From NCBI GenBank assembly GCA_900465665.1, contig UBJO01000055.1, positions 1-53,485 of the forward strand: a stretch of 53,485 nt of DNA, in the 5' to 3' direction. A program made the translations under genes and the position numbers. Origin of the DNA: Hyphomicrobiales bacterium. Lineage in GTDB: Bacteria; Pseudomonadota; Alphaproteobacteria; Rhizobiales; Rhizobiaceae. The notes beneath the pieces are model-generated. The model did no database searches and was not told the DNA's origin. It saw nothing but the letters and a program-made list of their open reading frames with translations. Numbering within the stretch: the stretch's first letter is position 1; every line of letters begins with the position of its first letter. Positions 26,502 to 35,814 of the stretch are shown piece after piece.

Positions 26502-29500
26502 ATGAAACCTGATGAATTTGATTTTCTCGCCCATGACGGCGAGCTCGCCCGGCTTATCCGTGGCTTCGACTGGGAGAAGACCTCTCTCGGTCCAATTGCG
26601 CTTTGGCCGAACGCCGTGAAGGTCACGACCTCGACCATCCTGCAGTCGCCGGTGCCGATCGCGACACTCTGGGGCGAAGACGGCGTCATGATCTATAATG
26701 ACGCCTATTCGGTCTTCGCCGGCGGTCGGCATCCGCAGCTTCTGGGATCGAAGGTCCGCGAGGGCTGGCCGGAGGTCGCCGATTTCAACGACAATGTCAT
26801 GAAGGTGGGATTGGCCGGCAAGACGCTCGCCTATCAGGATCAGGAGCTGACGCTCTTCCGGACAGGCAAGCCCGAACAGGTCTTCATGAACCTCGACTAC
26901 TCACCCGTCATGGATGAGGACGGCCGCCCGTGCGGGATGATCGCGATCGTGGTCGAGACGACCGCCAAGGTCGCGGCGGAGCGTTGGCGCAATGGCGAGC
27001 AGGAGCGGCTGCGGCGCATGTTCGAGCAGGCGCCGGGCTTCGTCGCGATGATGCACGGCCCCCGTCACGTCTTCGAGCTGACGAACGCGGCCTATAACCA
27101 GCTTGTCGGCGGGCGTAATGTTATCGGCATGTCGGTGCGCGATGCGCTGCCGGAGCTTCGCGGGCAGGGCTATTACGAGCTGCTCGATCAGGTCTATACA
27201 TCGGGCGTCGCCTATGAGGGACGGGCGCTGGCGGTCGATCTGCAGGCCTCGCCGGACGATCCGGTGGAGCGCAAATATGTCGATCTCGTCTATCAGCCGG
27301 TAACGGAACCCGACGGCAGCATCGTCGGCGTCTTCGTTCAAGGCTCCGACGTGACCGACCGCGTCGCGGCGGAGGAGGGGCTGCGGGCATCCGAGCGGCA
27401 GAGCCGCCAGATCATGGACGGCGCCATCGACTACGCCATTCTCGCTCTTGATCTGGACGGGATCATCCTGCGCTGGAACGAGGGCGCGCGCCGCATCTTC
27501 GGATGGACCGAAGACGAGGTCGCCGGCAAGCATTGGCAACTGCTCTTCACGCCCGAGGATCGCGCCGCCGACAAGGCGAGCGAGGCGATGGCCGCGGCAC
27601 TCAGGCAGGGCAACGCCCACCACGACCGGTGGCACCTGCGCAAATCCGGCGAACGCTTCTGGGCCAATGGCGAGATCCGTCCGATCCGCGACGAGGATGG
27701 CACACCCGTCGGTCTGGTCAAGGTTCTGCGCGACCGCACGGAAGAACACCTGACGGCGCAGGCGCTGAGCGACGCAGAGGCGCGGCTGCGCCGGGCGCAG
27801 GAAGCCGGCGGCGTCGGCGTCTTTTCGCTCGATCTGGAAACCAATGTCCTCAATGCCACGCCGGAATTCTGCAAGATCTACGGATATGAGGATGCCGGCG
27901 ATGTCCGCATCGAAACGCTGGAAGGGCTGATCGTCGAGGAAGACCGCGAGATCAGCTCCAACGGCAGGACGCGCGCGGCCGGCGCCTCGCCCTTGAACGT
28001 CGAGTACCGCATCCGCCGCGCCGATAACGGCCAGAAGCGTGTGATCGCCCGCAAGGGAGAGTTCGAACGCGACGCCAGCGGCAAGCCGTTGCGCTTCGTC
28101 GGCGTCGTGCAGGATGTGACCGACCGGCGCAAGGCCCAGCGACAGCTGAAGGAAAGCGAGGCCCGCTTCCGCGCGCTCGCCCAGGCGATCCCCAACCACG
28201 TCTGGACCGCACGGCCCGACGGCCAACTCGATTGGTTCAACGAACGCGTCTACGAATATGCCGGTGCCGCACCCGGCGAACTCGACGGTGGCGCCTGGAC
28301 CAAGATCGTCCATCCCGACGATTTCACCGCCATGGCCGATCGCTGGCGATCCGCGTTGTCGTCGGGTAAGGCCTATGAGACCGATCTCAGGCTGCGGCGG
28401 GCCGATGGTTCCTATCGATGGCACATCGCCCGCGCGGTGCCCTCGCGCGACGAGGATGGCCGCGTCTTCCGCTGGATCGGCACCAACACGGATATCGAGG
28501 ACCAGCGCGAGACGCGCGCGAAGCTTGAGGCGCTGAACGAAACGCTCGAACAGCGCGTCGCCGAGCGCACCGCCGACCGCGACCGGATGTGGCGGCTCTC
28601 GACCGATATCATGCTGGTGGCCGATTTCGAGGCCACGATAACGGCGGTCAATCCGGCATGGAAGACGGTCTTCGACTGGGAGGAGAGTGAGCTCATCAAC
28701 CGGTCGTTCCTCGATTTCATCCATCCCGAGGACATGGCGACGACGCTGGCCGAAGTCGGCAAACTCAGCGAGGGCGCCACGACCTTCTCCTTCGAGAATC
28801 GCTACCAGGCTAAGGACAAGAGCTACCGCACCATTTCCTGGACCGCGGTTCCCTATGACGCGTCCATCCATGCGGTCGGACGCGACGTGACGGAAGAGCG
28901 CGAGGCGGCGATCGCGCTCCGCAACACCGAGCTTGCCCTGCAGCAGGCCCAGAAGATGGAGGCCATCGGCAACCTGACGGGCGGCGTCGCGCATGACTTC
29001 AACAATCTGCTGCAGGTGGTGGCGGGCAATCTCCAGCTCCTGTCGCGCGATGTTATCGGCAACGACAAGGCGCAGCGCAAGATTACCAACGCGCTGGCCG
29101 GCGTGGAACGCGGCGCCAAACTGGCGGCCCAGCTGCTTGCCTTCGGCCGCCGGCAGGCGCTCGATCCGCGCGTGGTCAATGCCGGCCGGTTGATCCGAGG
29201 CATCGACGAGATGATCCGGCGCACGATCGGCGAAGGCGTCGAGGTGGAGACGGTCGTCTCGGGCGGCTTGTGGAACACGCTGGTTGACCCGATGCAGATC
29301 GAAAACGCGCTGCTTAATCTCGCGATCAATGCCCGCGACGCGATGGAGGGCTTCGGCAATCTAACGATCGAGGCCGGCAACGCCTATGTCGACGACGCTT
29401 ATGCACGGCAGCACCAGGATGTCGTGCCCGGCCAGTATGTGTCGATCTCGGTCACCGACACCGGGGCGGGCATCTCTCCCGATCTCCTGGACAAGGTGTT

Positions 29501-30500
29501 CGAGCCGTTCTACTCGACGAAGCCGGAAGGCAAGGGAACGGGGCTCGGCCTCTCCATGGTCTATGGTTTCGTCCGCCAATCGGGCGGGCATGTGAAGATC
29601 TACAGCGAGGTCGGACACGGAACGACGGTGAAGATGTATCTGCCGCGTTCGCTGCAACAGGAAGACCTGCAAGTCATCGATCCGCATGCGCCCGTCGAGG
29701 GCGGGCCGGAGACCATTCTCGTCGCGGAGGATGATGAAGGCGTGCGCACCACCGTGGTCGAAATGCTGCAGGAACTCGGCTACCGCGTTCTGAAGGCAGG
29801 CGATGCGGCGGCCGCTCTTTCGGTCATCGAAAGCGGTATCCACATCGATATGCTCTTCACTGATGTCGTCATGCCTGGCCCGCTGAAAAGCAGCGAGATG
29901 GCGAAGAAGGCGAAGGAGCGTCTGCCGGGTCTCGCCGTGCTTTTCACCTCCGGCTACACCGAAAACTCGATCGTGCACGGCGGACGGCTCGATCCCGGTG
30001 TGCAGCTGCTCTCCAAGCCCTACACGCGGGAGGCACTCGCCCGCAAGATCCGGCATGTGATCGACGAAACGCAGAAGAACGCGGAGCGCCGAAAAGACAC
30101 GTCCATCGTAGCCATACCCGCGCCCTCCTCGCCAGCCGCGTCGCAGGCGCTGCGCGTGGTTCTGGTCGAGGATAATGCGCTGATCAGGATGGCGACCGCC
30201 GACATGCTGGCCGAACTCGGCCACGAGGTCATCGAGGCCGAATCCGCCGAGGAGGCGCTCCCACTCTTTGGCAGCGAACCGATCGACGTGCTGGTGACCG
30301 ATCTCGGTCTTCCAGGGATGTCCGGAGACGATTTTTGTCGCGAGGTACGCAAGCACTGGCCTGAGATCGGCATCGTTTTCGCGACGGGTTCGGAGAAGAA
30401 GCCGGAGATGGATGACAGTTCAAGGACGGTTCTGCTGCTCAAGCCGCACGGGCTGGATGAGCTGAGGAATGCATTGGACGCCGTCGGGGGACCGAGCTGA
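26502..30500 (+). CDS. Soluble hybrid histidine kinase: six PAS, HisKA, ATPase, two receiver domains
   Basis: 1332 residues, no membrane segment. Six PAS-like units occupy about 20-165, 170-290, 305-425, 430-550, 555-680 and 695-805. A coiled coil (EALNETLEQRVAERTADRDR) sits between PAS5 and PAS6. HisKA has GGVAHDFNNLLQ (His831); the ATPase has NALLNLAINARDAM, DTGAGISPDLLDKVFEPFYS and GTGLGLSMVYGF. Receiver 1 has Asp1121 (FTDVVMPG) and receiver 2 Asp1267 (VTDLGLPG), each followed by a KP motif. It is a cytosolic sensor; ligand unknown, and no separate output regulator is encoded next to it. The ribosome site is weak (GGGAG is 21 nt upstream), so the start is less certain. A terminator follows. 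Confidence 0.9.
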   Translation: MKPDEFDFLAHDGELARLIRGFDWEKTSLGPIALWPNAVKVTTSTILQSPVPIATLWGEDGVMIYNDAYSVFAGGRHPQLLGSKVREGWPEVADFNDNVMKVGLAGKTLAYQDQELTLFRTGKPEQVFMNLDYSPVMDEDGRPCGMIAIVVETTAKVAAERWRNGEQERLRRMFEQAPGFVAMMHGPRHVFELTNAAYNQLVGGRNVIGMSVRDALPELRGQGYYELLDQVYTSGVAYEGRALAVDLQASPDDPVERKYVDLVYQPVTEPDGSIVGVFVQGSDVTDRVAAEEGLRASERQSRQIMDGAIDYAILALDLDGIILRWNEGARRIFGWTEDEVAGKHWQLLFTPEDRAADKASEAMAAALRQGNAHHDRWHLRKSGERFWANGEIRPIRDEDGTPVGLVKVLRDRTEEHLTAQALSDAEARLRRAQEAGGVGVFSLDLETNVLNATPEFCKIYGYEDAGDVRIETLEGLIVEEDREISSNGRTRAAGASPLNVEYRIRRADNGQKRVIARKGEFERDASGKPLRFVGVVQDVTDRRKAQRQLKESEARFRALAQAIPNHVWTARPDGQLDWFNERVYEYAGAAPGELDGGAWTKIVHPDDFTAMADRWRSALSSGKAYETDLRLRRADGSYRWHIARAVPSRDEDGRVFRWIGTNTDIEDQRETRAKLEALNETLEQRVAERTADRDRMWRLSTDIMLVADFEATITAVNPAWKTVFDWEESELINRSFLDFIHPEDMATTLAEVGKLSEGATTFSFENRYQAKDKSYRTISWTAVPYDASIHAVGRDVTEEREAAIALRNTELALQQAQKMEAIGNLTGGVAHDFNNLLQVVAGNLQLLSRDVIGNDKAQRKITNALAGVERGAKLAAQLLAFGRRQALDPRVVNAGRLIRGIDEMIRRTIGEGVEVETVVSGGLWNTLVDPMQIENALLNLAINARDAMEGFGNLTIEAGNAYVDDAYARQHQDVVPGQYVSISVTDTGAGISPDLLDKVFEPFYSTKPEGKGTGLGLSMVYGFVRQSGGHVKIYSEVGHGTTVKMYLPRSLQQEDLQVIDPHAPVEGGPETILVAEDDEGVRTTVVEMLQELGYRVLKAGDAAAALSVIESGIHIDMLFTDVVMPGPLKSSEMAKKAKERLPGLAVLFTSGYTENSIVHGGRLDPGVQLLSKPYTREALARKIRHVIDETQKNAERRKDTSIVAIPAPSSPAASQALRVVLVEDNALIRMATADMLAELGHEVIEAESAEEALPLFGSEPIDVLVTDLGLPGMSGDDFCREVRKHWPEIGIVFATGSEKKPEMDDSSRTVLLLKPHGLDELRNALDAVGGPS

Positions 30501-30560
30501 GCGGGCGATGCCGCTCGGCGATCTGCTGCTGCGGTGCCGTGTTCCCGAGGTTTCAAGGCG

Positions 30561-30590
30561 GACGGCCAAACCCTGGCCGTACGCTTTTTC
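30561..30590 (+). terminator. Rho-independent terminator after the hybrid kinase
   Basis: Stem ACGGCCA / TGGCCGT with a 5-nt loop, then ACGCTTTTTC. The T run on the plus strand fits termination of the kinase transcript, facing the end of the prc gene. Confidence 0.7.
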
Positions 30591-30608
30591 AATTGAGCAG
30601 CATGGCCC

Positions 30609-32690
30609 TTACCGAGCGCCCGCCTGCAGGCCCGCCGCATCGGAAAGGATCGCGGTCGCCTCGTTCAGGAGAACGTCCTTGGCCTTCTTGCGCGCATTCT
30701 CGAGCGCGATGTCGGCCGTCAGGCTGCGCTCGTTGGATTGCAGGCCGTCGTCGTTGGTGGTGTCGACGCTGTCATCAAGCTGTGCGCGCGACTTCAGCCG
30801 GTTTTCGCGCGCGGTCAGTTCCTTGCGGCGGTCGGCTTCGTTGAGCGAGATCACGCCCTTGTCGCGCTGCGCCTTCAGTTCGGCAACGTCCTCGATAAGG
30901 CGCTGGAAGTCCGGGTCGGTCTCCACGCGCTTGTCATGAAGGGCCTGCAGCTTCGGCAGTTCCGTCTTGAGGTTGCCGGCCTGCTTGTAGCGTGCAGGCT
31001 TGATCTGCGCCCAGGGGAGCGCGTTGTCGTAGCTGGTTTCGCCGAAGGTCTTCGGGTCGGAGAGACCGGGCAGCGCGATATCAGGCGTCACGCCGCGCAG
31101 CTGTGTGGTACCACCGTTGACGCGGAAGAACTGGGCGATCGTCAGCTTCAGCTCGCCGAATTTCGGCTTGTCGTTGCGCGCCACCTGGTCGAGATTGACC
31201 ACGGTCTGCACGGTGCCCTTGCCGAAGCTCGGCTCGCCGATGATCACGCCGCGGCCATAGTCCTGGATGGCGGCCGCGAAAATCTCGGAAGCGGACGCCG
31301 AGCCGCGATTGATCAAGACGCCAACGGGGCCAGTCCAAGCCGGTGTCGGCAGATCGTCGCTTTGAACCTCGACCTTGCCATCGGCGCCGCGCTGCTGGAC
31401 CACCGGGCCCTTGCCGACGAACAGACCGGTCAGGTCGATCGCTTCGGCGAGCGAACCGCCGCCATTGTTGCGCAGGTCGATCAGCACGCCGTCGACATTC
31501 TCCTGCTTGAGCTCGGTCAGCAGCTTGGCGACGTCGCGGCTGGCGCTTCTATAGTCCTTGTCGCCCTTGCGGCGAGCTTCGAAGTCCTCGTAGAAGGCCG
31601 GCAGCGTGATCACGCCGATCTTGCGGGTGACGTCGCCATCCTTGACCGGCAGAACGGCCTTCTTGGCCGCCTGCTTGTCGAGGCTGATCTTGTCGCGCAC
31701 GAGGCTGATGACGCGATGACCGCCATCGGCGCCTGCGTCGGCAGGCAGGATATCCAGGCGGACGATCGAATCCTTCGCACCGCGGATCAACTGCACGACC
31801 TCGTCGAGGCGCGTGCCCATCACTTCCTTGATCGGACCGTCGGCGCCCTGGCCGACACCGGTGATGCGGTCGCCGACCGCGAGCTTGCCGGAGAGCTGCG
31901 CGGGGCCGCCCGGAACAAGTTCGCGGATCGTCGTGTAATCGTCACGCTCCTGCAGCACGGCGCCGATACCGACAAGCGAAAGCTTCATCGAAATATCGAA
32001 ATCGGCCGATGCGGTGGCGCCGAAGTAGTCGGTATGCGGATCGATCGACGTCGAATAGGCGTCCATGAAGGACTGGAAGACGTCGTCGCTCTTGTATTTA
32101 TAGGCGCGCTCGAGCGCGTTCTTGTAGCGCTTGTCGAGCGTGTCGCGAATGGTGGCTTCGGTCTGGCCGCCGAGTTTCAGGCGCAGCCAGTCGGCCTTCA
32201 CCCGCTTGCGCCAGAGATCGTTGCTCTCGGCCTCGGATTGCGGCCAGGGTTTATCGTCGCGCACCAGCGCGTAGTCTTCCTGCGCGGTGAAATCGAAGCC
32301 CTTATTCAGGAGATCGCGGGCATAGGTCATGCGATCGACAATGCGCTGTTCGTACAGGTTGAAGATCGAGAAGGGGAGCTTCAGGTCTTCCGTCTTGATC
32401 GCGTCGTCGATCTTGGTGCTGTCGGCCATGAAGGTGTTGATGTCCGACTGCAGGAAGATCATCCGATCCGGATCGAGCGACTTGATGAAGCGATCCATGA
32501 TCTTGACCGAGAGGTTGTCGTCGAGCGCGACCGGCCGATAGCTGTAGCGCGTCAAGAATTGCGCGCTCAGCTGCGCCGCCTGCTCCTGCTGCTTTTGCGG
32601 CGCCAGAACCGGCACCGGTCCCATGTCCAGCGCATGGGCCGTGGGCGCAATCGCCAGGAGAATGCCGAGGAAACCGTATTTAATGCGCAT
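30609..32690 (-). CDS. prc: Tail-specific (carboxy-terminal processing) protease, Prc type
   Basis: 693 residues from ATG 32690, where a signal peptide MRIKYGFLGILLAIAPTAHA begins; an in-frame ATG 24 codons upstream would bury it. Order: N-terminal helical Prc domain (about 30-215), PDZ domain with LSLVGIGAVLQERDDYTTIR, S41 protease core with the Ser-Lys dyad in NRGSASASEIFAAA and GEPSFGKGTVQ, and a C-terminal Prc extension rich in Lys and Glu. It degrades periplasmic proteins with nonpolar C-termini and, in other bacteria, regulates peptidoglycan hydrolases. The full Prc layout is longer than the CtpA form common in rhizobia. Confidence 0.92.
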   Translation of the reverse strand: MRIKYGFLGILLAIAPTAHALDMGPVPVLAPQKQQEQAAQLSAQFLTRYSYRPVALDDNLSVKIMDRFIKSLDPDRMIFLQSDINTFMADSTKIDDAIKTEDLKLPFSIFNLYEQRIVDRMTYARDLLNKGFDFTAQEDYALVRDDKPWPQSEAESNDLWRKRVKADWLRLKLGGQTEATIRDTLDKRYKNALERAYKYKSDDVFQSFMDAYSTSIDPHTDYFGATASADFDISMKLSLVGIGAVLQERDDYTTIRELVPGGPAQLSGKLAVGDRITGVGQGADGPIKEVMGTRLDEVVQLIRGAKDSIVRLDILPADAGADGGHRVISLVRDKISLDKQAAKKAVLPVKDGDVTRKIGVITLPAFYEDFEARRKGDKDYRSASRDVAKLLTELKQENVDGVLIDLRNNGGGSLAEAIDLTGLFVGKGPVVQQRGADGKVEVQSDDLPTPAWTGPVGVLINRGSASASEIFAAAIQDYGRGVIIGEPSFGKGTVQTVVNLDQVARNDKPKFGELKLTIAQFFRVNGGTTQLRGVTPDIALPGLSDPKTFGETSYDNALPWAQIKPARYKQAGNLKTELPKLQALHDKRVETDPDFQRLIEDVAELKAQRDKGVISLNEADRRKELTARENRLKSRAQLDDSVDTTNDDGLQSNERSLTADIALENARKKAKDVLLNEATAILSDAAGLQAGAR

Positions 32691-32862
32691 CAAGCTCTGA
32701 TCCAATTCCGACTGCTCGCGTTTGTCTACAATGTAGGTGGAGCAATTATGGTTTTTTAGCAACCGGGTTGATTGGACGGATAAACGCTGACGTCGATATC
32801 ATCTACAACTTTTGGTGAGATCGGTTGTGAAGGCAGACGATGTTCTCGCCTGCCCGGTCACC

Positions 32863-33645
32863 TCACACGAGCGTCTTGGCCGCTGCCAGGACTTCTTCGC
32901 CGACATGAACCTCATGGCGGGTTTCCGGATATTTCAGGTCGCGGACATCGTCGGCGAATGACCGGAACGCTTTCACGCGTAGTTCCTGCAGGCGCGACTC
33001 CTCGGCGGCGAGATCGGCATACTGCTTGCCGTGGCGGGGCACGCGGCTTGTACCGGTTCCGAGTACGTCACAGGAAAACAGGTATTGGGCGTCGCAGACG
33101 GCGCCGCAGCCCATCCCAAGCGTGATCAGCGGCGTCGAGCGCGTGATCCACTCGGCGATCGCGACGGGGACAACCTCCATCTCGACCGCCCAGGCGCCGG
33201 CATGCTCATAGTCCTTCACCCGACGATAGATCGAGGCTGCTTCCTCAGGCGCCTTGCCGATCGAGCGGAAGTTCGTCCACGTGGCCAAGCGCGGCACGAG
33301 GCCAACATGGCCGCTGACGGGAATACCCTCCTTGGCCATCGCCTCCAGCAGGCGCAGCGAGCCGGCGAAGTAGATACAGCTGGCGCCGAGATCGAGCGCG
33401 CGAAAACCTTCGCGGATGGCACTCGATTCGTCGTGAATGGCACCCTGCACATGGGCTGCCTGGATGAAGGCGGTGGGGGCGGCCTTGCGTATCCTCGGCA
33501 GCTGCTCGTCCACCTCGCAGGTGAACATCTCGATGCCGGCTTCAGTGGCGGCGGCGGCCTCCGCCGGGCTATCGACATGCATGGTCAGGAATTGACGCTT
33601 GCCCTTGAGCGCGCGCAGATCGGCTACAGTCAATGCGCGGGTCAT
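32863..33645 (-). CDS. PanB-like ketopantoate hydroxymethyltransferase paralogue, altered metal site
   Basis: 260 residues, phosphoenolpyruvate/PanB TIM barrel. GHVGLVP (112-118) and the catalytic glutamate in EMEVVPVAIAEWI (Glu157), plus ITLGMGCGAVCDAQYLFSCD, follow PanB. By eye the two PanB Mg-binding aspartates are replaced: the GDS segment reads CEVDEQ (43-48) and the ADLPF segment reads AAHVQG (63-68); the substrate lysine (VKIEGG) reads IYFAGS. True PanB transfers a hydroxymethyl from methylene-THF to ketoisovalerate. This paralogue probably acts on another substrate, perhaps in reverse, since it overlaps a hydroxylase gene by 4 nt and shares an array with purU. It should not be labelled panB without test. 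Confidence 0.8.
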   Translation of the reverse strand: MTRALTVADLRALKGKRQFLTMHVDSPAEAAAATEAGIEMFTCEVDEQLPRIRKAAPTAFIQAAHVQGAIHDESSAIREGFRALDLGASCIYFAGSLRLLEAMAKEGIPVSGHVGLVPRLATWTNFRSIGKAPEEAASIYRRVKDYEHAGAWAVEMEVVPVAIAEWITRSTPLITLGMGCGAVCDAQYLFSCDVLGTGTSRVPRHGKQYADLAAEESRLQELRVKAFRSFADDVRDLKYPETRHEVHVGEEVLAAAKTLV

Positions 33646-34670
33646 GCCTGGTTGCCTTCCTGGGCTTGCCTGCGGGCGTTCTCGCGTTGCAGCTTCTTCT
33701 GCCAGCGCGCGTTCATCGCTTCATCGCCGTCCTTGGTGCCGTCGTGCCAGGTGCCGAACCACTTGTCGAACGGGATCAGGCCGTCGGCATAGTTCACCTC
33801 GAAATACTTGTGGTGGAGGTAGTGGGCATAGGCGTGCGTATCGAGCCCGCCTTCCTCGCCCGCCTCGATCTTGTCGAAGCCGACATGGCCGACCACCGCG
33901 CCGAGCGCCAGCGAATGCAGATTGTAGATGGCGACGAGCGGATGCGAGAAGATCACCAGATGGATCAGCGCTTCACCGAAGAAGAGCAGATGCTCGACCG
34001 GGTGCATGGCAAGCGACGACCAAGGCGACGGATTGACCGAGTTGTGGTGGACCGAGTGAACGAACTTGTAGAGTGCAGGAATGTGCAGCGCGCGGTGGAT
34101 CGCGAAGAAGTAGGCTTCGTGGAACACAGGCACGAAGAGCACGATGCAGGCGAGCCATACCGGATTGTCCTGGAACGTCGCCATCGGCACGTAGTTGTTC
34201 GCGAATGCCCAGAGCGTCACGACTTCGATCGCGGTCCAGATCGTAACTCCGGTGCCGACGCCGCGAATGATGCTGTCATAGGCCTGCGAGCCGAACAGGA
34301 AGACAGTATTCTTCTTGTCGGCCGGGAAGTTCGGATTGTACTTGAAACGGTTTTCCTGGCGGCGAAGCTTGTAGAGCCGCAGTTCAATGACACCGTAGAA
34401 CAGGAAGAACGCCGCGAGGTTGCGCGCGAAGATGAGCGCGATCCAGCCGACGGAGAAGGTCTTCGTCGTCTCGGTCCCCGGCGTCAGGAAAAACCAGAAG
34501 ATCGCCGCGGTGACCATGAAGAAGGCGTTCCACGGAAAGAAGTAGTTCGGCAGCCACTTCAGGAATTTCAGAGGATTTGGCGGCAGCACGAAGACCGGTG
34601 CGGGCGTCAGCACGCCATCAGGCGTCCAATGGCCTCTCTTGTCTCTCTTGCCGAATTTTGAATCGTCCAT
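33642..34670 (-). CDS. Sterol desaturase / fatty acid hydroxylase-superfamily membrane di-iron enzyme
   Basis: 342 residues. Hydrophobic segments at about 45-63, 74-97, 140-158, 170-192 and 230-262. The three histidine boxes are complete: HRALH (192-196), HSVHH (205-209) and HYLHH (283-287), with HPVEH and GHVGF between. Such enzymes hydroxylate or desaturate unactivated C-H bonds with O2 and electrons from a ferredoxin or cytochrome. The Rieske ferredoxin and ferredoxin reductase upstream are natural donors. Substrate unknown. The stop overlaps the PanB-like start. A LacI-like operator lies 138 nt upstream of its start. Confidence 0.85.
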   Translation of the reverse strand: MDDSKFGKRDKRGHWTPDGVLTPAPVFVLPPNPLKFLKWLPNYFFPWNAFFMVTAAIFWFFLTPGTETTKTFSVGWIALIFARNLAAFFLFYGVIELRLYKLRRQENRFKYNPNFPADKKNTVFLFGSQAYDSIIRGVGTGVTIWTAIEVVTLWAFANNYVPMATFQDNPVWLACIVLFVPVFHEAYFFAIHRALHIPALYKFVHSVHHNSVNPSPWSSLAMHPVEHLLFFGEALIHLVIFSHPLVAIYNLHSLALGAVVGHVGFDKIEAGEEGGLDTHAYAHYLHHKYFEVNYADGLIPFDKWFGTWHDGTKDGDEAMNARWQKKLQRENARRQAQEGNQA

Positions 34671-34805
34671 GACTTGCCTCCCGCATGCGTCATTGATTGG
34701 GTAAAGCCGGATTGTCTCCGGCGGGGAGTGCCTTCGCCTCCTTGCGAACGCACGCGCCTTTGATGCTCTATCGTGCCTCCGGCATCGGCTGGGGGCAAAG
34801 CCTAT

Positions 34806-34825
34806 GATGATACTTTTGCATCATC
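34806..34825 (-). promoter_or_regulatory. Predicted LacI-type operator before the hydroxylase/PanB-like unit
   Basis: GATGATACTTTTGCATCATC, with arms GATGAT / ATCATC. It lies in the gap between purU and the hydroxylase gene. Read against the palindrome at 37476-37491 (minus strand), 14 of 18 positions agree, so both are likely bound by the same regulator, most simply the divergent LacI protein at 37532. Confidence 0.55.
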
Positions 34826-34844
34826 GCAGCCGCGCCGCGATCGC

Positions 34845-35729
34845 CTATCCCATGCGTTCCGACGCATACGAACCGGGGCTCGCCGGGAAGACGATCGTGC
34901 GATTGCCGTTCATGAACACCCGGTGGTGGATGTGGGCGTGGATTGCGCGGGCCAGCACCTGGCTCTCGACGTCACGGCCGATCGAGACATAGTCCGACGC
35001 CGACTGCGCATGCGTGATGCGGGCGACGTCCTGCTCGATAATCGGACCTTCGTCGAGATCGGCGGTGACGTAATGCGCGGTGGCGCCGATCAGCTTCACG
35101 CCGCGCTCGAAAGCCTGCTTGTAGGGGTTGGCGCCCTTGAAGCCCGGCAGGAAGGAGTGATGGATGTTGATGATCCGCCCCGACATCTTCTCGCAGACGG
35201 CATCGGACAGCACCTGCATGTAGCGGGCGAGAACGATCAGCTCCGCGCCGGATTGCTCGACCACCTCGAGCAGGCGAGCCTCCGCCTGCGGCTTGTTGGC
35301 CTTGGTCACGTTGACATGGTGGAAGGGAATATCGTGGTTGACCACGACCTTCTGATAATCGAAGTGGTTGGAGACAACGCCGACGATGTCGATCGGGAGC
35401 GCGCCGATCTTCCAGCGGTAGAGCAAGTCATTCAGGCAATGGCCGAAGCGCGAGACCATCAAGAGCACCTTCATCTTGGCGCTGCTGTCATGGAACTCGC
35501 AGCTCATGTCGAAGGTCTTCCTGATCGGCTCGAAGCCTATGACGATCTCCTCGATCGGGGTGCCTGCCTCGCTGGCGAAGGTCAGCCGCATGAAGAACAG
35601 GCCGGTTTCCAGGGCGTCGAACTGCGAGCTGTCGATGATGTTGCAGCCCTTGTCGGCGAGGAACCCGGCGATCGCGGCGACAACGCCGCGCGTGGACTGA
35701 CAGGTGACGGTGAGAACATGAGACTTCAT
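34845..35729 (-). CDS. purU: Formyltetrahydrofolate deformylase
   Basis: 294 residues from ATG 35729 (MKSHVLTVTCQSTRGVVAAI), in-frame codons upstream being unlikely. An N-terminal ACT domain (about 1-85) precedes the formyl-transferase fold. NIHHSFLPGFKGANPY and HYVTADLDEGPIIEQD hold the Asn-His-Asp hydrolytic residues. It splits 10-formyl-THF to formate and THF. In rhizobia purU often accompanies demethylation genes, where it unloads excess one-carbon units; here it sits between an electron-transfer pair and a hydroxylase. Confidence 0.92.
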   Translation of the reverse strand: MKSHVLTVTCQSTRGVVAAIAGFLADKGCNIIDSSQFDALETGLFFMRLTFASEAGTPIEEIVIGFEPIRKTFDMSCEFHDSSAKMKVLLMVSRFGHCLNDLLYRWKIGALPIDIVGVVSNHFDYQKVVVNHDIPFHHVNVTKANKPQAEARLLEVVEQSGAELIVLARYMQVLSDAVCEKMSGRIINIHHSFLPGFKGANPYKQAFERGVKLIGATAHYVTADLDEGPIIEQDVARITHAQSASDYVSIGRDVESQVLARAIHAHIHHRVFMNGNRTIVFPASPGSYASERMG

Positions 35730-35814
35730 GGGAATATCCAATTGCAGCCGACCCCGAAAGGGCGGCGGTTGAAACAAGGAAGGGGCCTAGGCCGAGCCCA
35801 AGAGTGGGGCGGGA

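Noticed and set aside
26901..28994. 697-residue open frame antisense to the hybrid kinase
   Set aside because: A shadow frame; the sense strand has continuous PAS and HisKA motifs.
30738..32759. 673-residue open frame antisense to prc
   Set aside because: A shadow frame; it lacks a ribosome site and family features, while prc is complete.
32863..33645. Naming the gene panB
   Set aside because: The metal-binding aspartates and the substrate lysine of PanB are not conserved, and no panC neighbour exists.
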